Source: an uncultured Alphaproteobacteria bacterium (GTDB taxonomy: Bacteria; Pseudomonadota; Alphaproteobacteria; HIMB59; GCA-002718135). From it: a DNA stretch of 64,000 nt. Under the pieces are notes generated by a model. That model was not told where the DNA came from. It was given only the letters and a program-made list of their open reading frames with translations, and made no database searches. Positions 46,439-58,730 of this stretch are shown here, one piece after another; the stretch's first letter is position 1; every line of letters begins with the position of its first letter. Position numbers and translations under genes: made by a program. The stretch spans positions 1-64,000 of the forward strand of contig CACIIL010000002.1 in NCBI GenBank assembly GCA_902586695.1, given 5' to 3'.

Positions 46439-47809
46439 TTATGAGTGTCTTACTTTTTCAGGAATAATACCTCTGGGCCTGTATCGCAATATAAGAAGTA
46501 ATACCATTCCCATTAATAAGTACCTAAAATAAGGAACACTATTTAATAAATGTAAACGAATAGCATTTTGAGGATCCATTCCTGAGGTAAAGAAATTAAT
46601 TAAAAATGTTGTTAGTGGCGCCACTTCAATCCATGCAAACCAAATAACAAATCCGCCAAAGATTGCGCCGAGATTATTACCACTCCCGCCTACAATAACC
46701 ATAATCCATATAATAAAAGTAAATCGAAGCGGTCTATACCCAGATGGCGTAAATAAACCATCTAGAGTGACAAGCATCGCTCCTGCTACACCAACTATGG
46801 CCGCACCAATAACAAATATAATGAGATGTTGTTTTACAATATCTTTCCCCATTGCATTTGCTGAGACTTCATTATCACGGATAGCACGCATCATACGCCC
46901 CCAAGGAGAGACCTGCGCTTTATTGGCAAAATAATAAATTACAATCATAACGATAAAAAATAATACCGCGTAATTTAGTTTTACAAATAAACTGGAGCTA
47001 TCAATTATTAATTTATTTAATATTTCTTGCTTTTGATCAGGATCAATTATTTCATTCAGTTTTGATGAGTTAAACCATGTGACCATGTTAATGAACCAAT
47101 CAGAGGATTGGAGATTAATCTCATATGGTACAGGTCTTTTAAGACCAATAACGTTTTTAACACCTCGTGATAACCACTCTTCATGTTTAAGAACACTAAC
47201 AACAATCTCCGATATGCCAAGCGTAACAATAGCTAAATAATCAGAGCGTAAACCTAGTGCTACTTTTCCAATGAGAAATGCTACACCACCTGCAAAGAAA
47301 CCTCCTACAGCCCAAGAAAAGATGATCGGTAAATTAGCTCCACCTAAAAATCCTGCTAAAGCAGGATCAACTTCTTCAATTTTACTTGTCGCATTTAGAA
47401 AAAAATATCTAATGATTATAACTCCGAAAAATATAACTAAGCCGTTTAACCAATATTTAAGAGATTTTTTTTCTACTAATTTGTTAATAAAATATACCGC
47501 TATAACTAAACCAATTAATAAGACAAAACTTATTCCAAGTCCTGATCCACCAACATGCCAAGCTTCTTTGATGGGTGGATACGATACAAGCACTGCCGCT
47601 AAACCACCCATTGCTAAAAAACCCATCACACCAAAATTAATAACACCCGCATAACCCCATGAAATATTAACTCCCATTGTCATGATTGCGGAGATGATAC
47701 ACATATTAAGAATGACTAAACTAACAGACCAACCTTGAATAAAACCAACTAAAATAAATAATGACACCATAATGGATATTGCTGTCCACTCATATTTATC
47801 AAAACTCAT
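46439..47809 (-). CDS. livM: LIV-type ABC transporter permease LivM
   Basis: Second permease of a hydrophobic amino-acid-type importer. The 456 residues are long for LivM, with an extra N-terminal segment and a loop near 210-260. The signature GYAGVINFGVMGFLAMGG near residue 50, SDYLAIVTLGISEI, the coupling loop GRMMRAIRDNEVSANAMGKD, and the FTFIIWIMVIVGGSGNNLGAIFGGFVIW end are all present. It shares one base with livH. Codons here are richer in GC than in the polysaccharide pair beside it. Confidence 0.93.
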   Translation of the reverse strand: MSFDKYEWTAISIMVSLFILVGFIQGWSVSLVILNMCIISAIMTMGVNISWGYAGVINFGVMGFLAMGGLAAVLVSYPPIKEAWHVGGSGLGISFVLLIGLVIAVYFINKLVEKKSLKYWLNGLVIFFGVIIIRYFFLNATSKIEEVDPALAGFLGGANLPIIFSWAVGGFFAGGVAFLIGKVALGLRSDYLAIVTLGISEIVVSVLKHEEWLSRGVKNVIGLKRPVPYEINLQSSDWFINMVTWFNSSKLNEIIDPDQKQEILNKLIIDSSSLFVKLNYAVLFFIVMIVIYYFANKAQVSPWGRMMRAIRDNEVSANAMGKDIVKQHLIIFVIGAAIVGVAGAMLVTLDGLFTPSGYRPLRFTFIIWIMVIVGGSGNNLGAIFGGFVIWFAWIEVAPLTTFLINFFTSGMDPQNAIRLHLLNSVPYFRYLLMGMVLLLILRYRPRGIIPEKVRHS

Positions 47810-48822
47810 TAAAGAACCTTTCCTCTGAAGATACCTGATGGTCTAATTAAAAGCACAATCACAAGAATAGTAAAAGAGACTGCAAATTTATAATCAGTAG
47901 ATAGTAGTTGTACCAGACTCGAGGGTTCTAAATTTTCTGGTAATAAATACTTAAAGAATTTTTTGTATGCGTAGGTGACCATAATCTCTGAAAAGGCAAT
48001 CACATATCCACCAACAACTGCACCAAAAGGACTACCTATGCCACCTACTATGGCAGACGCAAATATAGGTAACACAAGATTTAAATAAATGATGGGCTTA
48101 TAACTTTTATCCAAGCCATATAATGTTCCCGCCACACAAGCTAATGTTCCTACAATTAACCATGTAATAAATACAACGCGGTCAGGATTGATACCTGATA
48201 GTAGTGCTAAATCTTCATTATCTGAGAATGCACGCATTGATTTTCCAGTCTTCGTTTTTTGCAAAAACCAAAAAGTAAAAGTTAATAGCGCAATAGTAAT
48301 AAGAATAGTAATAACTTGCGAAGATTTTAAGGCTAGTCCCTCATTTAATCCTGTCATTACCTTAAATTGTTTTGCTTTCATGATGAATTTTTGTCCATCA
48401 GAAAATTTAATTGTTTCTGTTCCAACTATAATCCTAATAATCGCATTAACGACAAACATAACTCCAATGGAAACCATTGCCAATACAACAGGAACACTTT
48501 TTTGTGTTCGATAATATTTAAAAACAAATTTATCGGAGAGTAACCCAAGAACAATAGTAGCTAAAATTCCAAATGGCAATGCAATTAGTGCTGTAGGAAG
48601 AATGCCTAAACCAATATTTTGTGATTGAAAAAACCAGGTAAATAAAATTGTAATCATCGCACCAAATGACATTAGTTCACCGTGCGCAAAGTTAGCAAAT
48701 CTTAATATAGCGTAAACAAATGTAACACCCAACGCACCTAATGCTAATTGAGAGCCGTAGGATAATCCTGGGATGATAACAAAATTAAGGAGAACAACAA
48801 TAGAATTAATAAAATCAATCAC
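47809..48822 (-). CDS. livH: LIV-type ABC transporter permease LivH
   Basis: First permease of the importer. The 337 residues begin PGLSYGSQLALGALGVTFVYAILRFANFAHGELM, the hallmark of LivH. The coupling helix is TGKSMRAFSDNEDLALLSGINPDRV, and IVGGIGSPFGAVVGGYVI is the conserved late loop. About eight spans are seen. It lies one base after livF and shares one base with livM. Confidence 0.94.
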   Translation of the reverse strand: MIDFINSIVVLLNFVIIPGLSYGSQLALGALGVTFVYAILRFANFAHGELMSFGAMITILFTWFFQSQNIGLGILPTALIALPFGILATIVLGLLSDKFVFKYYRTQKSVPVVLAMVSIGVMFVVNAIIRIIVGTETIKFSDGQKFIMKAKQFKVMTGLNEGLALKSSQVITILITIALLTFTFWFLQKTKTGKSMRAFSDNEDLALLSGINPDRVVFITWLIVGTLACVAGTLYGLDKSYKPIIYLNLVLPIFASAIVGGIGSPFGAVVGGYVIAFSEIMVTYAYKKFFKYLLPENLEPSSLVQLLSTDYKFAVSFTILVIVLLIRPSGIFRGKVL

Positions 48823-48823
48823 A

Positions 48824-49528
48824 TTAACCTCCCAAAAATGATTTTCTTACTTCAGGATTATTGAGTAAATCTTGCCCACTGCCTTCTCTACTGTGTTTTC
48901 CATTAACTAATACGTAACCTCTGTCAGCAATATTTAGAGCTTGTTTTGCATTTTGCTCAACCATTAAAATACCTACGCCAGTTTTGCCCACTTCAATAAT
49001 TCGTGAAAATAATTCATCCATGACAATAGGTGATACTCCTGCTGTAGGTTCATCAAGCATTAAAATCTTAGGTTGTGTCATTAATGCTCTACCAAACGCA
49101 ACTTGTTGACGTTGACCACCTGATAATTCACCTGCATTCTGATTTCTCTTTTCTTTAAGTACAGGAAAAAGATTGTATATATCTTCAATAGTATGATGAA
49201 TATCATCAGATCGTATAAATCCACCCATCTCTAAATTTTCTTCAACAGTCATTCCTGTAAAAACATTATTCGTCTGTGGGACAAAAGCTATTCCTAAATT
49301 AACACGATCTTGAGGAAGCATAAAAGTTATATCATCTTTTGCAAAACTTACTGATCCATCTGTTAATTTTAGCATTCCTAATAAGGCTTTCATTGCTGTT
49401 GATTTTCCAGCTCCATTCGGTCCAACAATAACTGCAATTTCTCCTTGTTTTACCTCCAAGTTTATATTTTTAATAATATCTACACCGCCATACCCTGCTG
49501 TTAAATTATTACCCGCTAAACTAATCAT
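48824..49528 (-). CDS. livF: LIV-type ABC transporter ATPase LivF
   Basis: One of two ATPases. Walker A GPNGAGKSTAM, signature LSGGQRQQVAFGRAL, Walker B ILMLDEPTAGVSP, and the H-loop position replaced as in the LivF branch (ILMVEQNAKQAL). At 234 residues it is normal. It shares one base with livG (TAATG). The genes livG-livF-livH-livM run leftward, and livG overlaps the end of rodA, so the importer may be transcribed from the cell-shape operon or from a promoter inside rodA. Confidence 0.95.
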   Translation of the reverse strand: MISLAGNNLTAGYGGVDIIKNINLEVKQGEIAVIVGPNGAGKSTAMKALLGMLKLTDGSVSFAKDDITFMLPQDRVNLGIAFVPQTNNVFTGMTVEENLEMGGFIRSDDIHHTIEDIYNLFPVLKEKRNQNAGELSGGQRQQVAFGRALMTQPKILMLDEPTAGVSPIVMDELFSRIIEVGKTGVGILMVEQNAKQALNIADRGYVLVNGKHSREGSGQDLLNNPEVRKSFLGG

Positions 49529-50298
49529 TATTTTTTATTTTTTAAACCTCTGCCTAAATACGCTTCAATTACCTCTTCATTTGATTTCACTTCAGAAAAT
49601 TTACCTTCAAATAGCACGCTTCCCTCTGCCATAACTATTACTGGGTCACAAATTTTTTCTATTAAATCCATATCATGTTCAATAACAAAAAATGTATAGT
49701 TTCTTTCTTCATTGAGTCTCAATATTGCATCTGAAATTTCGTTTAAAAGTGTTCTATTTACTCCAGCACCCACTTCATCTAAAAGAACTAAATTTGCACC
49801 AACCATCATAGTTCTTCCAAGTTCCAATAATTTTTTTTGACCTCCTGATAGATTACCTGCTATTTCTTGAGTTAAATGTTTTAAATTTAAAAATTCTATA
49901 ACTTCAATTGCTTTAGAACGTATTTCTTCTTCTTGTTTTTTTACGACCTTATCACCAAATAATGCATAAATTAATTTTTCTCCTCGTTGATTACCAGGAA
50001 CCATCATTAAATTTTCTAAAACAGTAAGAGAGGAGAACTCTTGAGCAATTTGAAAAGTTCTTAATACGCCCATATTAAATAATTCATGTGGTTTTAAACC
50101 TGCTATATTTTTCTGTTCAAGAAAAATATCACCATTTTCTGGCGCATAAAGACCAGCTATTGTATTAAATAAAGTGGTTTTACCAGCTCCATTTGGTCCA
50201 ATTAATCCTGTTATAGAGCCTTTTTTTACTTCAAGATTAACATTATTTACTGCTTTTAGACCACCAAAACTTTTATCTAAATTTACAATTTCAAGCAT
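49528..50298 (-). CDS. livG: LIV-type ABC transporter ATPase LivG
   Basis: Second ATPase. Walker A GPNGAGKTTLFN, signature LSGGQKKLLELGRTM, Walker B LVLLDEVGAGV (Glu then Val, slightly off the DEP form but usual for LivG), and FVIEHDMDLIEKIC H-loop. At 256 residues it is normal. Its start overlaps the rodA end by eight bases. Nothing between rodA and livG can hold a promoter except coding sequence. Confidence 0.95.
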   Translation of the reverse strand: MLEIVNLDKSFGGLKAVNNVNLEVKKGSITGLIGPNGAGKTTLFNTIAGLYAPENGDIFLEQKNIAGLKPHELFNMGVLRTFQIAQEFSSLTVLENLMMVPGNQRGEKLIYALFGDKVVKKQEEEIRSKAIEVIEFLNLKHLTQEIAGNLSGGQKKLLELGRTMMVGANLVLLDEVGAGVNRTLLNEISDAILRLNEERNYTFFVIEHDMDLIEKICDPVIVMAEGSVLFEGKFSEVKSNEEVIEAYLGRGLKNKK

Positions 50299-51391
50299 AT
50301 TCTAATTTTTTATAATTATAATTTAATTCTACATTTAAAATTAATCCTATTGATATCATTACTGATAACATAACTGATCCGCCATATGAAATAAGAGGTA
50401 ATGGAATTCCAACAACTGGCATTAACCCAGATACCATAGCTATATTCATAAAAACATAAATAAACAAATTTGAAGCAACGCCCAAAGCTATTAATCTACC
50501 ATATACATGAAAACATTTGATGCTAATAAAATAACAAACTGAAATTAACATAACAAAAAGAAGAATAATAAATATACTTCCTAAAAAACCAAACTCTTCT
50601 CCAATAAGTGTAAAAATAAAATCAGTTTGTTTTTCTGGAAGAAATTCCAAATATGACTGAGTACCTTTTAAAAATCCTTTTCCAGTAATTCCTCCTGAAC
50701 CTAGTGCAATTTTTGATTGAATAAGTTGATATCCTTGACCCAAAGGATCAGACTCAGGATTTAGAAATGAGATTATTCTACTTTTCTGATATGGTTTAAT
50801 AAACTCAAAAACCACAGGTATAGAAATTATTGAAATTATAAATCCAAGTAAAAATTTCCATAACTTAATTCCTGCAAGAAATAAAATAAAAATGCCAAGT
50901 ATAATTATACTTAATGCTGTGCCTAAATCAGGTTGAATTATTACAAATATAAATGGAACAAATAAAATTAAAAAAGGAAAAAATAAATAAGATATTTTAT
51001 GAACATTTATATATTTAATATCATGATAAAATTTAGCTAATGCTAATATAATAGTTATTTTAACTAATTCAGAAGGCTGAATACTAAAACCTAAAATTTT
51101 AATCCATCTAGTGGCACCTTTGCCAAATACACCAATAATTTCTACTGAAAATAACAAAAGTAAACTTAAAATAAAAATATAATATGAATATTTATAAATT
51201 AATTTTAAATCAATTATGCTTATAAGTATTGCTAAAATTAAAAAAATATAAAACCTAACTATGTGTTTAAAAGCCCAAGGATCATATGATCCATCTGCTG
51301 CTGAATACAAACCTGCGGAACCTATAAATGATAATAAAATAAGTAAAAAAATTAATAAAAAGTTTAAATTTTTTAATTTATTAATAATCAT
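50291..51391 (-). CDS. rodA: RodA peptidoglycan glycosyltransferase (SEDS family)
   Basis: Polymerises lipid II during elongation, together with PBP2. The 366 residues have about ten spans. SEDS signatures are IQPSELVKITIILALAKFY, FVIIQPDLGTALS with the catalytic Asp, and the late GLMPVVGIPLPLISYGGSVM. It overlaps mrdA by four bases and livG by eight. It belongs to the mre cell-shape operon. Confidence 0.94.
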   Translation of the reverse strand: MIINKLKNLNFLLIFLLILLSFIGSAGLYSAADGSYDPWAFKHIVRFYIFLILAILISIIDLKLIYKYSYYIFILSLLLLFSVEIIGVFGKGATRWIKILGFSIQPSELVKITIILALAKFYHDIKYINVHKISYLFFPFLILFVPFIFVIIQPDLGTALSIIILGIFILFLAGIKLWKFLLGFIISIISIPVVFEFIKPYQKSRIISFLNPESDPLGQGYQLIQSKIALGSGGITGKGFLKGTQSYLEFLPEKQTDFIFTLIGEEFGFLGSIFIILLFVMLISVCYFISIKCFHVYGRLIALGVASNLFIYVFMNIAMVSGLMPVVGIPLPLISYGGSVMLSVMISIGLILNVELNYNYKKLEYA

Positions 51392-53186
51392 ATTTCAATT
51401 TTGTTAATATAATTAAAAATTTGTTTAGCAATAGGTGCAGCTGTTGATGCTCCTGAACCACCATGCTCAATTATTACTGATATAGCATATTTAGGATCAT
51501 CATGAGGCATATATCCAACAAACAAAGCATGGTCTCTATTTTTCCATTCTTGTTCTTTTTTTCTAAAGTCATCACTTTCTCTCTCAGACAATGTTATTCT
51601 TTTAACCTGAGAAGTTCCAGTTTTGCCTGCAAATTTAATATCTTCTAATCTAGAACTATAAGCAGTACCTCTACTTTCATTTACTACTTTAAATAATGCT
51701 TTTTTTATTATCTTAATCTCATTTAAATATTTATTACTTTTTTCAAAATTGTTATTTTGATTTTTAATTAATGTAGGTTTTATATTTTTTCCATCAGAAG
51801 CAATTATTGATGTCATTACAGCCAATTGAAGAGGATTAGTTAAAACAAATCCTTGTCCAATACCTGCAATTAAAGTTTCACCAGCATACCAACTTTCTCC
51901 CATCTTATTTTTTTTCCATTTTTTTGTTGGAATAATTCCCTTTTTTTGGTTCTGTAATGATATTTCAAAAGTATGATTAAGACCAAAATCTTTTGCAACT
52001 GCTGCTATTTTATCTATTCCTAATTCTTTTGAAATTTCATAAAAAAACACGTCACATGACTGTTTGATCGCTTCAACTATATCCATACTTCCATGACCCT
52101 TTGTTTTCCAACAATGATAAAGACGATCACCGTATTCAATTTTTCCACTACATGTATGTGTTGAGCTAGTATTAATAATACCATGTTTTAATGCAGCTAT
52201 AGCTACTATCATTTTAAAAGTTGAACCAGGAGCATAAAGGCCTTGAATACTTCGATTTGTTAAAGGGGATAAATTATTAGATAATAAACTCTCCCAATAT
52301 AAAGTATTTGGTTTTTCTATAATTTTATTTGGATCATATGAAGGTGTAGATGCCATACACAATATTTCACCTGTTTTTATATTAATAACATTAACAGATC
52401 CCGCTCTATAAGTATTAAGAAGATTAACTACATATTCCTGTATTCTTAAATCTAATGATAAATGTATTTCTTCTCCTTGAACACTTTCAATTTTAGATAT
52501 TTCTCTTATAACTCTCCCTGAAGAGTTTACTTCAATTTCTCTTTGACCTGCTTTACCAACTAAAACTGGATTAAATGACTTTTCCAAACCTTGTTTACCA
52601 ATGTCTAAATTTGGCATTTTTGATATAAAAGGTAAGGATAATTCTTTTTGATTAGGTTTACTAATATATCCTAATAAATGAGAGAAAATTTCTTTATAAG
52701 GATAAACTCTAAGATAGTCTTCAGAAATAAAAATGCCTTGTAAGTTATATTTATTTGATTCAATTCTTTCTAATTCTTTCCATGATATATTTTCAAAAAT
52801 TTTAATCTTTTGAAATTTTTTTACCTTTGAACTCAATTCAATTATTTTTCTTCTTTTAGAAAAATCAATTGTTATAAATTTTGATAAGGAATTTAATGTA
52901 TTATTTATAGAGTTAGTCTTTTCAGGAATCAAATATAGATCAAAGACTTTTTCGTTTCTTGCAATTAAATTATTGTTTCTATCAAAAATTTTACCTCTTA
53001 TTGGAAAAATAATTTCTAAATCAATCTGATTTTTTTTTGATAAAGTTTTATACTTTGAAGAGTTAAAAATTTGTATATTGTATAAACGCCAACCTACTAA
53101 TGAAAATAAAGAGATCTTAAGTAAGTATAAAAAAATGTTCTCCTATTAAAAACAGTTATTTGTTTTTTTTGTTCTGAAAAAAGCAT
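51388..53186 (-). CDS. mrdA: penicillin-binding protein 2, needs a frameshift at a U7 run
   Basis: Transpeptidase for cell elongation. The track ORF (52932) begins too late: upstream in the same frame lies LYLLKISLFSLVGWRLYNIQ, the transmembrane anchor, and PIRGKIFDRNNNLIARN, the usual start of the PBP2 body. A first frame starts at ATG 53186 (MLFSEQKKQITVFNRRTFF), sharing one base with the mreD stop, and matches the PBP2 N-terminus. The frames join at U7 (53129-53135) by a -1 shift or one extra T, giving 599 residues. Transpeptidase motifs are intact: the serine in PGSTFKM, the SCD position and KTGTSQ. An AGGAG (Arg-Arg codons) precedes the run. Confidence 0.9.
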
Positions 53187-53674
53187 TACAATTTATCTAT
53201 TTTAGAAAACATATATAATGAAGGTAAAAACATTAATACTGAAATTAGAAATAATAGTCCTAAATCATTATAATTTATTGGATAGTTATATAAAATTCTT
53301 GAAATAAAACTTTCAATTACAAACATTATAAATACAATTATAATAATTATATATGATATTTTAAAAGATGAAAAATTTAATAAAAATTTTTTTAAAAATT
53401 GAAATGCTGTAAGAAAAATTAAAAATGAAATTATATGAGGTCCCATATTATTAATTAAATAAATATCAAATAAAACTCCATATAAAAAAAATATAAAATA
53501 AAGAGTAAAGTGAAAAAAGTAAAAAATAAAATAAATTAATGTTAAATGGAAGAGAACATAAGCTATAAAATTAACAATTTTTAATTCAACAAAATAATTT
53601 ACTGTTAACGAAAAAGAAAAGAATAAAATAATATGATATATTGTTTTTTGACTACTAAGTAGTTTTGTTAACAT
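53186..53674 (-). CDS. mreD: rod shape-determining protein MreD
   Basis: Membrane component of the elongasome. The 162 residues hold about five spans and very low sequence complexity, as is usual for MreD. The motif GPHIISFLIFLTAFQFLKKF matches the family region, and the position between mreC and mrdA settles the call. Both junctions share a base (TAATG). Confidence 0.9.
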   Translation of the reverse strand: MLTKLLSSQKTIYHIILFFSFSLTVNYFVELKIVNFIAYVLFHLTLIYFIFYFFHFTLYFIFFLYGVLFDIYLINNMGPHIISFLIFLTAFQFLKKFLLNFSSFKISYIIIIIVFIMFVIESFISRILYNYPINYNDLGLLFLISVLMFLPSLYMFSKIDKL

Positions 53675-54495
53675 TATTTAGATTCAACAACCTGCACATA
53701 TTCAATATTTTTAAAATCAACAAAAGGCAATACATAATACCTATCTTTCGAAGCTTTGACAATTTTACCTACTAAAATATCAGATGGGAAGATTTGGGCT
53801 GTTCCACTTGTAACAACAAGATCGCCAATTTTAGGAGTTTGTTCTCCTTTTTTAAAGATACTTACTAAGTGTATTCCGTCATCAGCTCCTTGAAGTAATG
53901 AAAAATTTTCATTGAAGATTGTTTTAACTGCTATTGATGAGTTTGGATCAGTTAAGAGCATAACTTTTGAGGTCTCTATTGATGTTTCTATAGTTCTTCC
54001 TAAAAGACCTCTGTGATTAATAACTGCCATTTGATTAAGAATTCCATCTTTTAATCCTGCATTAATATTAATCATTTTGCCATACATAAAATCATTTCTA
54101 CTTATCAATGAGGCTGTTTTTACAAGTGATAGCGAATTATCTGTTGAGTTAAGAAGTTTTTTAAAAACTCTATTTTCTTTAGTATTTTGAATAGCTAAAG
54201 TTTGCCATTTCTTTAATCTCATAATTTCTTCTTTAAGAATATGATTTTCGGTCTTTAAATTTTTAAAATCAGATATTTGAGACTTTATATTTGATGCAAG
54301 CTTAATTGGAGCTGCCACAAACGATGTTATCGGATGTAAATAACTATTAGAAATTGATTTAAATTTATTTACTATTACATAATCAGATTTAGAAAATAAA
54401 ATTAATAAAAAAGATAATAAAAAAATAATTGATAAAGATAAATTTTTTAAAAATTTTGATCTTGATATTGCTTTAACTTTAAATGATAGGGCCAT
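53674..54495 (-). CDS. mreC: rod shape-determining protein MreC
   Basis: Periplasmic scaffold of the elongasome. The N-terminal cytoplasmic segment is basic, with a single span near 20-38. A coiled coil follows (about 70-100, LKTENHILKEEIMRLKKW), then the two beta domains with LISRNDFMYGKMININAG, INHRGLLGRTIE and DPNSSIAV. The C-terminus reads TSGTAQIFPSDILVGKIV. At 273 residues it is normal. It lies five bases from mreB. Confidence 0.94.
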   Translation of the reverse strand: MALSFKVKAISRSKFLKNLSLSIIFLLSFLLILFSKSDYVIVNKFKSISNSYLHPITSFVAAPIKLASNIKSQISDFKNLKTENHILKEEIMRLKKWQTLAIQNTKENRVFKKLLNSTDNSLSLVKTASLISRNDFMYGKMININAGLKDGILNQMAVINHRGLLGRTIETSIETSKVMLLTDPNSSIAVKTIFNENFSLLQGADDGIHLVSIFKKGEQTPKIGDLVVTSGTAQIFPSDILVGKIVKASKDRYYVLPFVDFKNIEYVQVVESK

Positions 54496-54500
54496 AAGAT

Positions 54501-55547
<1,047 letters not shown>

Positions 55548-57104
55548 TTATACTCCTTCTATTTTAATTTCGGCAGATTTTTTTACAATTGATTTAGTTT
55601 TTTTAAATAATAATCTATTTAAAGCACTAATATATGCTTTTGCAGAAGCAACAATTATATCTGGATCACTCCCTTTTGCTTGAGAAGATAGGTCATTATC
55701 CTCAAGGCGGACAGTTACTTCACCTTGGGCATCAGTACCTGCGGTTATAGCATTTACCTGGAATAACTTAAGATGAAAATCTGTATTAGTGATTATTTTA
55801 ATAGCATTAAAAGTAGCGTCAACTGGCCCATTACCTTGACTAATATTAGTAGCTTTTTTTTGATCCATAATTAATGTCAATTTAGCTTCATGCTTAGAAA
55901 GAGAGCCTGCATTTACCTCTAATGATACAAATTTAATATGTTCATCGTATGTCATTGACCTTTCACCTGCTAGAGCAATAAGATCTTCTTCAAAAATTTC
56001 TTTTTTCTTATCAGCTAGATCTTTAAAACGACCAAAAAGTTCCATTAAAGTATTATCACCAAAATCATAACCTAATTCTTTAAGTTTCTCTGAAAATGCA
56101 TGTTTTCCTGAATGTTTACCTAACACAAGTGATGATTTGTTTAATCCTACAGATTCAGGAGTCATAATTTCATATGTTTCTGCATTTTTTAACATTCCAT
56201 CTTGATGAATACCGGCTTCATGAGCAAATGCATTTGCTCCGACTATTGCTTTATTTGGTTGAACTGTGAAACCAGTAATAGAAGAGACTAATCTTGATGC
56301 TTTAGTGATATATTCTGACTTAACGTTTGTATGAAAAGGAATTAAATCTTTTTTAACCTTCAAAGTCATCACAACTTCTTCAAGTGCTGCATTTCCAGCT
56401 CTTTCCCCTAAGCCATTTATTGTGCACTCAACTTGTCTCGCGCCTTCTTGAATAGCAGCTACACTGTTCGCTACAGCTAATCCTAAATCATTATGTGTAT
56501 GGGTTGATAAAATTGCTTTATCTATGTTTGGAACATTATTTTTTACAGATTTAAAAATAGAACCAAACTCAGAAGGTAAAGTAAAACCTACAGTATCAGG
56601 AATATTAATTGTCGTTGCGCCAGAGTTTATAGCAAGTTCAATGCATTTGTATAGAAAATCTAAATTAGATCTTCCTCCATCCTCACAACTCCACTCAATA
56701 TTATCACATAAATTTCTTGCATGTGTAACAGTATGTTTTATGGCATCCAAAACCTCCTCTTCAGTCTTTTTAAGTTTAAATTTCATATGAATTGGACTAG
56801 TTGCAATAAAAGTGTGAATACGAGGTGACTTAGCATGTTTAACAGCTTCCCATGCCCTATCAATATCTACAAGCTTTGCTCTTGCAAGACCAGCAACAGT
56901 TGAATTTTTAATATTTTTACTTATCTCAGATACTGCCTCAAAGTCTCCATTGGAAGCTATAGGGAAACCTGCTTCAATAATATCAACTTGCATCTCCTCT
57001 AAAAGTTGAGCAATTTGCATCTTTTCATCAAGATTCATAGTAGCTCCTGGAGATTGTTCTCCATCTCTTAAAGTTGTATCAAAAATGTAAACTCTATCAC
57101 TCAT
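55548..57104 (-). CDS. leuA: 2-isopropylmalate synthase
   Basis: First committed step of leucine synthesis: acetyl-CoA plus 2-oxoisovalerate. It opens YIFDTTLRDGEQSPGATM with metal and substrate residues. HTHNDLGLAVAN holds two metal-binding His, and EAGIHQDGMLKN the catalytic His. The C-terminal leucine-binding regulatory domain is present (GSLSKHEAKLTLI, TAGTDAQGEVTVRLED). The 518 residues indicate a full-length, feedback-regulated enzyme. It sits downstream of ilvC by 64 bases; that gap shows no clear attenuator. Confidence 0.96.
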   Translation of the reverse strand: MSDRVYIFDTTLRDGEQSPGATMNLDEKMQIAQLLEEMQVDIIEAGFPIASNGDFEAVSEISKNIKNSTVAGLARAKLVDIDRAWEAVKHAKSPRIHTFIATSPIHMKFKLKKTEEEVLDAIKHTVTHARNLCDNIEWSCEDGGRSNLDFLYKCIELAINSGATTINIPDTVGFTLPSEFGSIFKSVKNNVPNIDKAILSTHTHNDLGLAVANSVAAIQEGARQVECTINGLGERAGNAALEEVVMTLKVKKDLIPFHTNVKSEYITKASRLVSSITGFTVQPNKAIVGANAFAHEAGIHQDGMLKNAETYEIMTPESVGLNKSSLVLGKHSGKHAFSEKLKELGYDFGDNTLMELFGRFKDLADKKKEIFEEDLIALAGERSMTYDEHIKFVSLEVNAGSLSKHEAKLTLIMDQKKATNISQGNGPVDATFNAIKIITNTDFHLKLFQVNAITAGTDAQGEVTVRLEDNDLSSQAKGSDPDIIVASAKAYISALNRLLFKKTKSIVKKSAEIKIEGV

Positions 57105-57168
57105 TTATATTCACCTATACACCATTATTTATCAATTTTAAATTAATGACTTAATCTCCTAAAATATT

Positions 57169-58729
<1,561 letters not shown>

Positions 58730-58730
<1 letters not shown>

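Noticed and set aside
47271-47654. Antisense ORF of 127 residues inside livM
   Set aside because: Proline/lysine-rich composition is what the reverse strand of permease spans gives; no start signal.
52921-53186. Treating mrdA as a true 5'-truncated gene
   Set aside because: The missing transmembrane and body-start residues are all encoded upstream in two frames joined at U7.
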